Made by a program: the position numbers and the translations under genes. This document shows positions 1 through 8,447 of a DNA stretch of 64,000 bases, in pieces; the first letter of the stretch is position 1; each line of letters starts with the position of its first letter. The stretch comes from Caulobacter sp. S45 (GTDB lineage Bacteria; Pseudomonadota; Alphaproteobacteria; Caulobacterales; Caulobacteraceae), in assembly GCF_009765965.1 (NCBI RefSeq), contig NZ_LMUL01000007.1, positions 1-64,000 on the forward strand, written 5' to 3'. Under the pieces are notes generated by a model that had not been told where the DNA came from, ran no database searches, and saw only the letters and a program-made list of their open reading frames with translations.

Positions 1-183
1 TCGGTCCACGCATCCTTCCACAATCACTTCAATCAGGAGCGCCATCTCGTCAGCCGCACAACCTACAAAGACCGACGCTCAGCCGCCCTGGCTGAGTGGC
101 GGCGGGTCGCTGGGTAGAGCTAGCTCGGGTTTGGGGGAGCTACATCCAGGCGGAGACAAGTTCGCGTTGGACTGACAGCACCC
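1..183 (+). mobile_element. IS6-type element, right-end remnant
   Basis: Bases 1-117 read as the last 38 codons of an IS6-family transposase plus stop, nearly identical to the C-terminus of the intact copy at 56489-57205 (same LVSRTTYKDRRSAALAEW ending). After the stop comes the conserved right flank of the element, ending in the inverted-repeat core CTGACAGCACCC at about 172-183. The rest of the element lies outside the window, so it cannot be said whether this copy is complete. Confidence 0.85.
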
Positions 184-346
184 TTTCCCCTTACCTGCCC
201 GCTAATTTGCGCGGACAGAGCCCCTGCGGTTGATAATGTCACACAACCGAAGTCATTGGCCCGCGGGCGCATTTTTGGACGCCAGGCGTGAAGGCGATGG
301 CGTGACGGGAGACATCCGGGCACAGCGAGTGAGGTGGGTGGCGACC

Positions 347-880
347 ATGGTCATGCCCCACGAACCCGCCGTGCGCCGCTGGCTGGCCCGCTCGCGCATC
401 CCCGAAGACCAGATCGACGACCTGATCCAGGACGCCTATTGCCGGTTCGCCGGCCTGGCCTCAGTCGACGCGATCGCAAAGCCGGGCGCCTATTTCTTTC
501 AGATCGTCCGCAACCAGATCGCCGAAAACATGCGCCGCGCACGCGTGGTCCGAATCGAAACCGTTACGGAACTCGACGCGCTGCCCGTCTTATCAGAGGA
601 GCCCGGCGCCGAACGCATTTTCGCAGCGCGGCGCGAGCTCGCCGAGGTGATCAGGCTGATCGACAGCCTGCCGGACCGATGTCGCGAGGTGATCAGGTTG
701 CGCAAGATCGAAGGCTTGTCGCAGAAGCAGATTGCAAGCCGTCTTGGCGTGACGGAATCGATCGTGGAGAACGATGTCGCCAAGGGCATGCGTTTGATTT
801 CGAATTCGCTCCGCGATGGCGCCGGCGAGAACGACGGGGGTTTAGTGCAGAGGATTCATGGGCGGGCGCGAAACGGCTGA
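347..880 (+). CDS. FecI-like ECF RNA polymerase sigma factor
   Basis: A 177-residue extracytoplasmic-function sigma factor that would direct RNA polymerase to a small regulon, probably the TonB receptor two genes downstream. Sigma region 2 spans about residues 10-70 (DDLIQDAYCRF, then PGAYFFQIVRNQIAENMRR) and region 4 about 95-155 (SLPDRCREVIRLRKIEGLSQ, then the helix-turn-helix KQIASRLGVTESIVEND). The frame is open upstream to a TTG at 230, but ATG 347 is preferred because GAGGTGGG lies 8 nt before it and the family begins near here; ATG 353 is also possible. The 3' end overlaps the FecR gene by 23 nt, indicating translational coupling. In FecI systems the sigma is released when the receptor's STN domain signals through FecR. 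Confidence 0.9.
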   Translation: MVMPHEPAVRRWLARSRIPEDQIDDLIQDAYCRFAGLASVDAIAKPGAYFFQIVRNQIAENMRRARVVRIETVTELDALPVLSEEPGAERIFAARRELAEVIRLIDSLPDRCREVIRLRKIEGLSQKQIASRLGVTESIVENDVAKGMRLISNSLRDGAGENDGGLVQRIHGRARNG

Positions 881-1817
881 GGAGATTGATTCGGCCGCGT
901 TTGGGTGGGTGGCCCGGCTGGACCGGGGCGACCTCGATCCCGAACAGAACGCCGCGCTTGCAACCTGGCTGGCTGGCGATCCGCGCCGCCAGGGCGCGCT
1001 GCTGCGCGCCGAAGCGCTGTGGTCGACGCTCGACGCGCCCCTGGCCGCCGGTCCTCCGTTCGTCAATCCCATCCTCACCCGTCGCAAGACCGCGAGGACA
1101 TGGTCGCGGCGAAGCGCCCTGGCGGGCGCCGGTGCGGCGCTCGCCGCCGGCGTGGCGGGCCTGCTGGTGTTCAACTCGGAGGAAGCGTCTCTCATCACCG
1201 AGGTCGGCGAAGTGCGGCATCTGCCGCTGACCGACGGGTCGACCATCGACATGAACACCCAGAGCCGGGTCCAGGTGGCCATGCAGCCCAGACTGCGGCG
1301 CATCCGACTGCGAGAGGGCGAGGCTTGGTTCAAGGTGGCCAAGAACCCCTCCCGCCCGTTCGTGGTCGAGGCGGGCGATGTGCGCGTGCGCGCTGTCGGC
1401 ACCGCCTTTTCCGTGCGCGTGTTCAATGGCGGCGCCGAGGTCATGGTCTCGGAAGGGGTGGTCGAGGCTTGGCTTGTCGGCGCTCAGGATCGCGCGATGC
1501 GCGTATCCGCCAATGAGAGCGCGGTGATCCGGGAGCGCGCCCCTGCGACCCTGGTGCCGGTTGAACCGCTCCAGGTCGAGCGCAAGCTGGCCTGGCGGGA
1601 GGGCCGGATCGACCTGGACGGCGAGACCGTGGCGCAGGCGGTGGCGGAGTTCAATCGCTACAGCGTCCGCAAGATCAGGATCAGGAACCCCAAGCTGGCG
1701 CAAGAGCGCATCTACGGGGTGTTCATGATCAATAATCAGATCGATTTCGTAAATTCCATCGAGACAGCGTTCAGCGTGAAGGGCGCGATAGATGCGGATT
1801 ATATTACATTATACTAG
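858..1817 (+). CDS. FecR-family anti-sigma factor
   Basis: A 319-residue inner-membrane regulator that holds the upstream sigma factor until the receptor signals. Order of parts: an N-terminal cytoplasmic DUF4880-type domain (residues about 8-60, with FGWVARLDRGDLDPEQ), one membrane span near 90-110 (alanine/glycine rich), a FecR domain about 115-215 (LPDGSTIDMNTQSR-like core, GEAWFKVAKNPSRPF, VRAVGTAF), and a C-terminal secretin-like DUF4974 region that ends IDADYITLY. It starts inside the sigma gene and is followed 112 nt later by a receptor with an STN domain, the standard arrangement for cell-surface signalling. The ligand cannot be deduced. Confidence 0.9.
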   Translation: MGGRETAEEIDSAAFGWVARLDRGDLDPEQNAALATWLAGDPRRQGALLRAEALWSTLDAPLAAGPPFVNPILTRRKTARTWSRRSALAGAGAALAAGVAGLLVFNSEEASLITEVGEVRHLPLTDGSTIDMNTQSRVQVAMQPRLRRIRLREGEAWFKVAKNPSRPFVVEAGDVRVRAVGTAFSVRVFNGGAEVMVSEGVVEAWLVGAQDRAMRVSANESAVIRERAPATLVPVEPLQVERKLAWREGRIDLDGETVAQAVAEFNRYSVRKIRIRNPKLAQERIYGVFMINNQIDFVNSIETAFSVKGAIDADYITLY

Positions 1818-1929
1818 CGAAATTGGCCGCCCCGTAATTTCATAAATCTTTAACAAGGAACGTCACGACCGACCCGTCTTAGCTTCCGACGGCTGCGCTA
1901 ACCGCGCCGCGCGAAATGGGGGCATCAAC

Positions 1930-4692
1930 GTGACCTATCAACACGACTTCCTGTGGAAGCGGACCTTGCTGGCGAGCTCCGCCTTTGTGGCGCTCGCCGT
2001 CGCCCGGCCGGCCTGGGCGCAGACCCATCAATTCAATATCGAGGCCCAGCCGGCCCAGAACGGCATCCCCGCCTTCGCGCGCCAGGCCGGTATTCAGATC
2101 CTCGTCTCGCAGGAGGTCGTGCAGGGCCTGTCCACCCGTCCGGTCAAAGGGCAGTTCGACACGCCGACGGCGCTCCACATGCTGCTGGAAAACACCGGCC
2201 TCGACGCCAAGCCGACGGGCGAAGGCGCCTATACCGTCATCCGCCACGAGGTTGCGCAATCGGCGGTCGCGTCGGTCGACACGGTGATCGTGACCGGGCG
2301 GGTGGGCGTCGACCGCCGCACCCGCGCCGACACCAGCTATTCGGTCAGCGCCATTCCCCAGGAACAGCTTCGCGAGGAAGCGGTCAGCAGCGTCGCCGAC
2401 GCGATCCGCAAGGTGCCGGGCTTCTGGGTCGAGAACTCGGGCGGCGAGGCCAGCGCCAACATCCGGGCGCGCGGCCTGCCGATCGACGGTTACGGCTCGG
2501 TGCAGCTCGAGGAAGACGGCCTGCCGGTGCAGCATGACCCGGCGCTAGGCTATCTGAACGCCGACCAGTCCTTTCGCCTCGACGAGACCATCGACCAGGT
2601 CCAGGTCGTGAGAGGTGGCCCTTCGTCGATCTTCAATTCCAACGCGCCGGGCGGCGTGATCAACTTCATCACCCGCCAGCCCGGTCCCACGCCGGAGGGC
2701 CTGTTCAAGCTGACCGCCGGTGACGACGGCCTCGCCCGCGCCGACTTCTGGTACGGGGCGCAGGTCGACGGCTGGAAGCTCGCCGTCGGCGGTTTCTATC
2801 GCTACGAGAATGGTACGCGCGACCCCGGTTTCCCCCTCAATAACGGCGGCCAGTTCCGGGTCGACGTGGGCCATGACCTGGGCAACGGCTCCATCGACAT
2901 CGATTACAAGCATATCGACGACAAGGTCGGTTTCTATGTGGGCGTGCCCGTCAGCATCAACGGGAGCACGGTCTCAAGCGTCCCCGGCTTCAACGCCAAT
3001 TCAGGCTCGATCCTCGGGGGTGAGAACGCCAAATTCCCCATCTACACGCCCAATGGCCCGTCGCAATACAATCTCGCCGACGGGACCAAGGTCCTCCTGG
3101 ACCAGCTGAGCATCCATGTGACCCAGAATGTCGATGGATGGCACATCGACGATCACTTTCGGGTCCGCAACACCGATCAAGACCGTAATTATCTGACGCC
3201 CTCGGCCGAAGTCTACACCACGAGCCAGTGCCTGAACTCGCAGATCAGCAATTGCCTCAACGGCCTGTCCAATGTCGCGACCAGCGCGTCGGCGCTGTTC
3301 CCCACCATGGCGTCGCTGCAACTCCGCTACGCCGATAACGGGGCCCTGGTGTCGCCGACCGCGAACGGCAACGGCCTGGTGATGCCGAACACGGCCAACG
3401 ACGAAGTCATCTCCGAACACGAGGTGCTCGACGATTTGCGCCTCAGCCGGAAGTTTGAGATCGCCGGCCAGGAACACGATGTCACAATCGGCGCATACTT
3501 CGCGATCGCCGGCGAGACCTTCCATAAGTACCAGGCGACCATCCTGACCGATGTCGAAGACCACGCCCGGCTGGTCAATGCGGTCGCCGTGAACAGCGCC
3601 GGCCAACAGGTGGGCTCCGTCACCGATGACGGCGTGATCCGCGACGGCGCGGGCTTTGGCGACGGCAACGGGCATCAATACACCGAAGCCCTCTATCTCG
3701 CCGACGAGTGGCATATCACGCCCGCCCTGCGTCTCGACGCCGGCGTCCGCGAGGAGCACATGAGCGGAAACGGCGCCTACGAGAATGTGACCTCGGCCAA
3801 CCTCACCTCTGCGACCGGCACTCTGGCCACATCGGCGGTCGCTGAGGGGAACGGGATTTGGACGCCTTACAAGCTCGATTTCTCGGCGGCGACCTGGACC
3901 GTCGGCTTGAACTACCAGTTCGACCCGCGCCAGGGGGTCTTCGTCCGGGCGACCGGCGCCGCCCGCCTGCCCGGAATCTCGAACTACATCACCAACACCA
4001 GCCCGCCGACGCCTGGGTCGGTCGAGACGGCCCACTCGCAGATGTACGAGCTGGGCTATAAGTACTCTCGTCCCTTCCTTGACGCCTACATCACGCTGTT
4101 CGACACCGACACGCAGGACTACGGGCTCGCTTCCCAGCCCGTGCTCAACCCCGCCAGCAACGTCCTCGTCACCGAAGAGGTCAACGGCAAGACCCGCGAC
4201 TACGGCGTCGAGATGGACGGCGACGTCCGGCCGATCGACTGGTTCGACGTGGCCTTCACCGCGACCGTGCAGGATCCGAAGTTCACGCAATTCAGCTACG
4301 CCCTGTCCGCCGGAGCGGCGCCGACGAGCTATGCCGGCAATCAGCTCCTGCGTGTCCCGTACACCAGCTTCGCGGTGAGCCCGTCGGTCCATCTTCTTCA
4401 AGACCGCTTCAAGGCGGGCCTGGATATTGAATACTACGGCTCCCGCTATGCCGACGCCGCGAATACGCAGTATCTGCCCGCCTATACGGTGGTAAGCGCC
4501 AACACCCACTACGATGTGACGCCCCAGCTCACGGTCTACGCCAGCGCCTACAACCTGACGAACACCATCGGGTTGACCGAAGGAAACGCTCGCGCCGGCG
4601 AGGTCGTGTCCACGCTCGGCTCCGGGACGAACTTCGTCGCCCGGCCGATCATCGGACGCACCTTCAAGGCGTCTGTGCTCTACAAGTTCTAG
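1930..4692 (+). CDS. TonB-dependent receptor with STN signalling domain
   Basis: A 920-residue outer-membrane receptor. The GTG start gives a clean signal peptide (hydrophobic core LLASSAFVALAVARPAWA, cleavage after AWA). Next comes an STN domain (residues about 35-105, starting HQFNIEAQPAQNGIPAFA) that contacts FecR in the periplasm, a TonB-box-like segment (DTVIVTGR), a plug domain (VADAIRKVPGFWVEN, then VQVVRGGPSSIFNSNAPGG), and a beta-barrel ending in an aromatic residue (SVLYKF). It is the output and the sensor of the sigma/FecR pair in front of it. The substrate is unknown; the FecI/FecR association is typical of siderophores but also occurs with glycans. A stem-loop follows the stop. 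Confidence 0.93.
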   Translation: MTYQHDFLWKRTLLASSAFVALAVARPAWAQTHQFNIEAQPAQNGIPAFARQAGIQILVSQEVVQGLSTRPVKGQFDTPTALHMLLENTGLDAKPTGEGAYTVIRHEVAQSAVASVDTVIVTGRVGVDRRTRADTSYSVSAIPQEQLREEAVSSVADAIRKVPGFWVENSGGEASANIRARGLPIDGYGSVQLEEDGLPVQHDPALGYLNADQSFRLDETIDQVQVVRGGPSSIFNSNAPGGVINFITRQPGPTPEGLFKLTAGDDGLARADFWYGAQVDGWKLAVGGFYRYENGTRDPGFPLNNGGQFRVDVGHDLGNGSIDIDYKHIDDKVGFYVGVPVSINGSTVSSVPGFNANSGSILGGENAKFPIYTPNGPSQYNLADGTKVLLDQLSIHVTQNVDGWHIDDHFRVRNTDQDRNYLTPSAEVYTTSQCLNSQISNCLNGLSNVATSASALFPTMASLQLRYADNGALVSPTANGNGLVMPNTANDEVISEHEVLDDLRLSRKFEIAGQEHDVTIGAYFAIAGETFHKYQATILTDVEDHARLVNAVAVNSAGQQVGSVTDDGVIRDGAGFGDGNGHQYTEALYLADEWHITPALRLDAGVREEHMSGNGAYENVTSANLTSATGTLATSAVAEGNGIWTPYKLDFSAATWTVGLNYQFDPRQGVFVRATGAARLPGISNYITNTSPPTPGSVETAHSQMYELGYKYSRPFLDAYITLFDTDTQDYGLASQPVLNPASNVLVTEEVNGKTRDYGVEMDGDVRPIDWFDVAFTATVQDPKFTQFSYALSAGAAPTSYAGNQLLRVPYTSFAVSPSVHLLQDRFKAGLDIEYYGSRYADAANTQYLPAYTVVSANTHYDVTPQLTVYASAYNLTNTIGLTEGNARAGEVVSTLGSGTNFVARPIIGRTFKASVLYKF

Positions 4693-4712
4693 TCGGAAGC
4701 AACCCGGCAGGA

Positions 4713-4744
4713 GGCGCTCATCCCCGTCCACGGGGATGAGCGCC
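4713..4744. terminator. Stem-loop between convergent genes
   Basis: GGCGCTCATCCCCG at 4713-4726 pairs perfectly with CGGGGATGAGCGCC at 4731-4744 around a 4-base loop. It lies 20 nt after the receptor stop and 50 nt before the stop of the oppositely oriented oxygenase gene, so it could serve both. There is no T-run on either side, so intrinsic termination may be weak. Confidence 0.65.
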
Positions 4745-4794
4745 GCAGGGCGGGCGATGATGGGCCGGTCCGCGCCGGCCTCGGCCCAGCGACG

Positions 4795-5394
4795 CTAGAG
4801 AGCGTTGAAGGAGATTGCTATTCTCGGGAGATCGTTCTGATGCGGCTCCACATAGTGTTCGAGCCAGTGCGGGAAGAGCGCGACCAGACCGGCTTCCGGC
4901 TGCAGTTGGACCTCGTTGTGGGCGTTCGCGCCGGCGCCCTTGAGCGAGGCGTTGATCGGACCTGATCGGGGGTCGCGGAAGACGAGCTTGCCCGATCCTG
5001 GCGGCGCCTGCAGATAGAAGACGCCGCTCAGCACCGCGCCGTCGTGCATGTGCAGGAAGTTGAACCCGCCGCGGTCGTGGATATTGATCCAGGACTCGAG
5101 CCCGAACCGCCGATCGCCCCGCCCCATCTGCTGGAGCGCATAGAGGCAGCAGGCGCGGATGGCGCCGTGTAGTTCGTCGAACTCGCGCCGGTTCAAGATC
5201 GCGGTGTCGGCGCTGTTCCAGCCAAGACGATTCGAGCGTCCGGCCGGTTCGGGGGACGCGTCCCTAAGAGCGTTCACCGCCGCCGCCCAGGCTGCAAAAT
5301 GCGGGGCCAAGCTGCTCAGGCGGGATTGCCAGATCCGGGTCGGGAAGAGGTCGATCTGTTCGACCGAAAGGGTCTTTGGCGGCGTCTTTTGCAT
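4795..5394 (-). CDS. Putative 2OG-Fe(II) oxygenase, TIGR02466 type
   Basis: About 199 residues. The protein follows the TIGR02466 pattern: an N-terminal DLFPTRIWQ segment, NLHMHDGA-like metal region (here FLHMHDGAVLSGVFYLQAP), a GKLVFRDPR strand, and a C-terminal LFPHWLEHYVEPH followed by RIAISFN, where the second histidine and the arginine would bind iron and 2-oxoglutarate. Such proteins are predicted, not proven, hydroxylases. The ATG at 5394 is chosen because homologous sequence begins there; in-frame ATGs at 5430 and 5499 exist and none has a clear ribosome site. It is convergent with the TonB receptor gene; a linked role is possible but only inferred. Confidence 0.75.
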   Translation of the reverse strand: MQKTPPKTLSVEQIDLFPTRIWQSRLSSLAPHFAAWAAAVNALRDASPEPAGRSNRLGWNSADTAILNRREFDELHGAIRACCLYALQQMGRGDRRFGLESWINIHDRGGFNFLHMHDGAVLSGVFYLQAPPGSGKLVFRDPRSGPINASLKGAGANAHNEVQLQPEAGLVALFPHWLEHYVEPHQNDLPRIAISFNAL

Positions 5395-5430
5395 ACTAAT
5401 ATTTTGGAGCGGAAGCTCAAATCCGGTCAT

Positions 5431-5914
5431 AGCGGTGATTGGCCTGGTCCATGTACAGCGGCGCACCGGGTTATTACCGAAGCCCGTGGCGCCTGTCATG
5501 CCTTATCCCTTGAAAAGTCTGGCGTGTGCGGGAGAAGAGCGCCGCTAACACATTCATCATTCGGGGTGCGGCCGTCATGACTTTCATTGATCCGGATAGT
5601 GGCGCGCCTCACGCCGTGGAGGTTCCGAACGTCACCACTTTCGCCGAGTCCGAGCTAGAGCGAGCTGCACCCCATCTAGAGATGGCGTCGCGAAACTACC
5701 TCAGACGAACGTCCATTCGCCGCAGCCACAGGTCGGGACCTACAATTAGGTGGACTCAGCTTACGGGGCGCTACCTAAAGATAGGCTTACAATCTCGCCC
5801 CTCAGCAAGAGTGTCGAATGTCTGGAAGCTGGAGCTGAGCTCATGTCGGCTCAGGGCGCGAATTAGACGTTGAGGTCTACCGCGAGGGGGGCGACGCGCG
5901 CCTCCTCTATCCAT
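5431..5914. other. Gap without a convincing gene
   Basis: No recognised gene. A plus-strand frame from ATG 5577 to 5873 begins in a protein-like way (MTFIDPDSGAPHAVEVPNV, then FAESELERAAPHLEMASRNY) but turns arginine-rich and loses coding character after about 45 codons, so it may be a decayed small gene. Confidence 0.35.
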
Positions 5915-6409
5915 TTAATGATTCGGGATTTGCCGGATTCCACGGTCAAGCCAGCGCGGAAAGCGATGCCTTGCTATCGCGTAATTGCCACCAAACAGCC
6001 ATGCCCAGGCAAAAGATGCAATTTGGAGGCACGAGGCCCACGGCTTATGATCATGAAATAGCATATAAGAGAATAGAAGGATCACCGCTGCACTTACGAA
6101 ACCCAACATCAACTGGACGCTTAGCTCATATTTGACAAAGGTGCCTGATTCATTCTCTTCAATCGTGATCGCGCCGTAATCTATCGGCACTAAAATATTC
6201 ATATTGGTCACAAATCGCAAAAATCCACCTTTAAACGTAACCCAGCCAGAAATGCGTCGGACGTCACGCGCAGCCACGCTGAGCAAGAGCATTTCAACTT
6301 GTTTGAGAACCGCAGATCGGGTTTCCGTGGTTCGCTCCATTGGGATGAAGATTTTGTCTTTGATCGAGAGCGGGAACACGAGTGCACTCCAGGACGGCGA
6401 TCCGTACAT
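5915..6409 (-). CDS. Hypothetical two-span membrane protein
   Basis: A 164-residue protein of unknown function. The first 110 residues are soluble and mixed; two hydrophobic spans follow near residues 98-118 (LMLGFVSAAVILLFSYMLF) and 126-146 (LQIASFAWAWLFGGNYAIA), with a short basic tail. Its base composition is clearly more AT-rich than the flanking core genes, which suggests acquisition from elsewhere. Start is uncertain: ATG 6409 gives the longest form and an internal ATG at 6340 (MERTTETRSAV) is equally plausible; neither has a strong ribosome site. No family recognised. Confidence 0.5.
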   Translation of the reverse strand: MYGSPSWSALVFPLSIKDKIFIPMERTTETRSAVLKQVEMLLLSVAARDVRRISGWVTFKGGFLRFVTNMNILVPIDYGAITIEENESGTFVKYELSVQLMLGFVSAAVILLFSYMLFHDHKPWASCLQIASFAWAWLFGGNYAIARHRFPRWLDRGIRQIPNH

Positions 6410-6514
6410 CTTAAATGTAAATGTTGAGCAGATCGTGGATAGGCGAGAAGGCGCTTCGGGTCACCACCGTCGCGAGTGTTGCGCCCGGAAGCTGCAGTTT
6501 CCGTGTCCGACGTT

Positions 6515-6695
6515 GGGGCTGGGTAATTCGGCCCGAACTACCTCCAAAATCTGCCACTGGGCCGCCGCGCAAGACCGATTCGCGGTGCTTTCGACGTCTG
6601 GCCTCGGGTAGAGCGCGGATGTCGTATATGGGCGCAGATCGCCCGCCGGCCTGGGATGGCCTCTTCGCCTGGAAGCGGACGCCGCGGAGGGCGAG
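6515..6695 (+). repeat. Dispersed repeat B, copy 1
   Basis: A degenerate member of a family recognised by GGGTAATTnCGnCCGnnCTACCT, then a CCGCCATTG-like block, a GGGCGC-ATCTCGCC block and a GGAAGCGG ending. Here the first block is GGGTAATTCGGCCCGAACTA (6531-6550) and the last is CTGGAAGCGGAC near 6670. Other copies lie at about 8105-8320, 9211-9400, 10196-10410 and 54529-54695, with a short piece near 45103-45165. Confidence 0.6.
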
Positions 6696-6746
6696 GAGGG
6701 GGGGGATTGTTGCCAAAGCGAGCGCCTATAGGCTTATCGCCATCGA

Positions 6747-7183
6747 ATGGCTGAGCAATCTTCAGATGGTCCGAGGGTGGGCTGCGGTGTCGCTATCGTT
6801 AGAGATCGAGAGCTGCTGCTGATCCAACGCGCCCGACCGCCCGAGGCGGGCGCATGGAGTCTGCCAGGGGAAAGGTCGACCTGTGGGAGGGGACGGAAGC
6901 CGCGGCTCGACGAGAGATTGCTGAAGAACTCGGTATCAAGCTTGGAACGCTTGAGCTTCTTTGCCTCGTTGATTTGTTTGTGCCTGAAGAACATGGGCAT
7001 TGGGTTTCGCCCGTGTTTTCAGCCAACAAATTTGAAGGCGAGCCAGTGTTGCTTGAACCCGAGAAACACACCGGCCTCGATTGGTTCCAGCTCGACACCT
7101 TACCCACTCCACTCGCTCAGTCTGCTCTTTGGGCTGTTAAAGCACTTCAAGCTCGCAGAGCTTGGCTGGGAGGTTCTGATTAG
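6747..7183 (+). pseudogene. Nudix hydrolase with a one-base frameshift
   Basis: The first frame from 6747 reads MAEQSSDGPRVGCGVAIVRD, then LLLIQRARPPEAGAWSLPG, a typical Nudix N-terminus. At about 6867-6871 one G appears to be missing and the protein continues in another frame with a perfect Nudix box (GKVDLWEGTEAAARREIAEE, followed by LGI; pattern Gx5Ex7REUxEExGU) and a normal C-terminal half ending at 7183. If the frame is restored the protein is about 145 residues. Nudix enzymes hydrolyse nucleoside diphosphate-linked compounds; the substrate is unknown. The gene may be inactive, or the missing base may be a sequencing error in a G-run. It is followed by repeat A1. Confidence 0.8.
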
Positions 7184-7254
7184 GAGAGCTTTGCGGATCC
7201 GCCTTCGACGCCGCAGACAGCCTTGGTGGAGGACTCGCGAGTAACTACCGCTCA

Positions 7255-7440
7255 GGGTCGCCAGCACGTATGAGCGTGGCTCCGGAACTCGCCCTTCACC
7301 ACGTCCGCTATGCGGCTGTGGTGGCGAGTCCGGTTGCCCCCCGGCTTCGGACATTAGGCCGGAGCCTGGGGCCTCTTTCAGGCCCGCTGGATGTCGTCTT
7401 TCTGGCAGAAGGCTGGCGGCGGCTTAGGGTGCATTACGAC
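7255..7440 (+). repeat. Repeat A, copy 1 (about 185 bp)
   Basis: A 185-bp unit beginning GGGTCGCCAGCACG and ending near GCAGAAGGC(T)GGCGGC. It recurs at 11329-11510 in the same orientation at roughly 90% identity by eye. Both follow the stop of a small plus-strand gene. Inside is a long hairpin: CCGGAACTCGCC (7282-7293) pairs with GGCGAGTCCGG (7323-7333), enclosing ACCAC/GTGGT and CCGC/GCGG pairs. Confidence 0.85.
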
Positions 7441-7441
7441 C

Positions 7442-7690
7442 TCACACCCCCGTTTGCGTGACGTGGATCAGAAGGTTTGTTGGTTCATCAATCAGAGTCG
7501 CGCACCAAGTCTGATTGGTGTCGCCAACCGTCTGAAGCCGGAGGCGAATAATATCGGCGCCACGTCTTGACGCGACATCTGGGAATGTCCCTTGCACAGC
7601 ATCCAGCAACCACCCTTGCGGGTTGCTTTTCCGAAGCTCCGTAGTTCTGTTCTCGTTCCCATGCGTTAGGGTGTAGCTGAACAAGGGCAT
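7442..7690 (-). CDS. Small hypothetical protein (82 aa)
   Basis: Unrecognised 82-residue soluble protein beginning MPLFSYTLTHGNENRTTELR and ending HVTQTGV. ATG 7690 is chosen over the in-frame ATG at 7744 because GGAG stands 6 nt upstream. Sequence looks globular, with no membrane span or signal peptide. It ends 2 nt from repeat A1 and is followed upstream by another small minus-strand gene about 100 nt away. Codon use is coding-like but less GC-rich than the core genes. Confidence 0.55.
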   Translation of the reverse strand: MPLFSYTLTHGNENRTTELRKSNPQGWLLDAVQGTFPDVASRRGADIIRLRLQTVGDTNQTWCATLIDEPTNLLIHVTQTGV

Positions 7691-7786
7691 ATTGATCTCC
7701 AGCGCGTGGGAATAACTATGATGGCAGAGACCAATGTCCGCCACGGTGCATCGCTTCTGCCTGAGCGCATATCCAAACGCCGACGG

Positions 7787-8009
7787 CTAGTTATCTGCGA
7801 ATAAGGCGTCGAGAAGCTTTTGAAGTTCTCGCGGCGGTGGGCCGCCCTCCATCATGAAATCATCTATCGAGACGGTACGCTGCTTCCGAGCGCCGTCCGA
7901 AAATTCAGCTTCTTGCTTGACGTGCAAAGTGCGTTCATCGTTTTGAACAAGCGTCCAACGTGAAGTCCGCTCAATAGTAATGGCTTCTGCAAAGATTTTT
8001 TTTCTTCAT
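7787..8009 (-). pseudogene. Small gene with an A8-tract frameshift
   Basis: Translating the minus strand from ATG 8009 gives MKKK and then a run of eight A (complement of T at 7996-8003). Read with seven A, the frame continues for about 73 residues (KIFAEAITIERTSRWTLVQ, then DERTLHVKQEAEFSDGARK and a proline-rich tail ending LLDALFADN) to TAG at 7787-7789. As written, the ATG frame stops after 12 codons. The body looks like a real small protein of unknown function. The extra base could be a mutation, a phase-variable tract, slippage decoding or a sequencing error. Confidence 0.5.
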
Positions 8010-8447
8010 CCGATTTGTGGGCGGGCGCGCCGCCATTCCGCCTTGCCTCTGCTCATATAAGTGGAAGCTTGGAACGTCTGCAATGGGTCGCGCACTGCCC
8101 CGAGCTGCCGTCCCCGGAACCCGCTATTGGCGACGTCTAGAATCGGGTCGATGTAATTTCGTCCGCATGACCCTCAACATCTGCCATCGGGATCGCGTGG
8201 TACGGTCGATTCATCCCCTTTGGAGCGTCTAGAATCTGTCAGAGAGTCTCCGGCGGCTCTGGGCGCGGTTCCGCCGGCGGGCCATCTCAGGGCTTGGCGG
8301 CCGGAGACGGCCGTGCCGAAGGGCAGCGGGGCGGACTCCAGCCGTGAGCACCGACCCAAATTCGCCGTTAGGGCGGCCCTTCTCCGCGTTGCCTCATGGC
8401 GGGCCTGGCGGGCTTCCGCAGAGGGGGAGTGGCCGCAGAGTTGAGGT
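8010..8447. repeat. Gap containing dispersed repeat B, copy 2
   Basis: No gene is supported. From about 8105 to 8320 the sequence matches repeat B: AATCGGGTCGATGTAATTTC then GTCCGCATGACCCT, a CATCTGCCAT block, and a GGCGGCCGGAGACGGCC ending. The copy at 10196-10410 carries the same preceding motif GCGTCTAGAnTCGGGT, so the unit seems to start there. Confidence 0.5.

Noticed and set aside
334-1230. 298-codon plus-strand frame overlapping the sigma and FecR genes
   Set aside because: Arginine/proline-rich out-of-frame reading of two well-supported genes.
3001-4731. 576-codon open frame on the minus strand
   Set aside because: It is antisense to the TonB receptor, rich in Arg/Gly/Val from high-GC wobble positions, and shows no family pattern.
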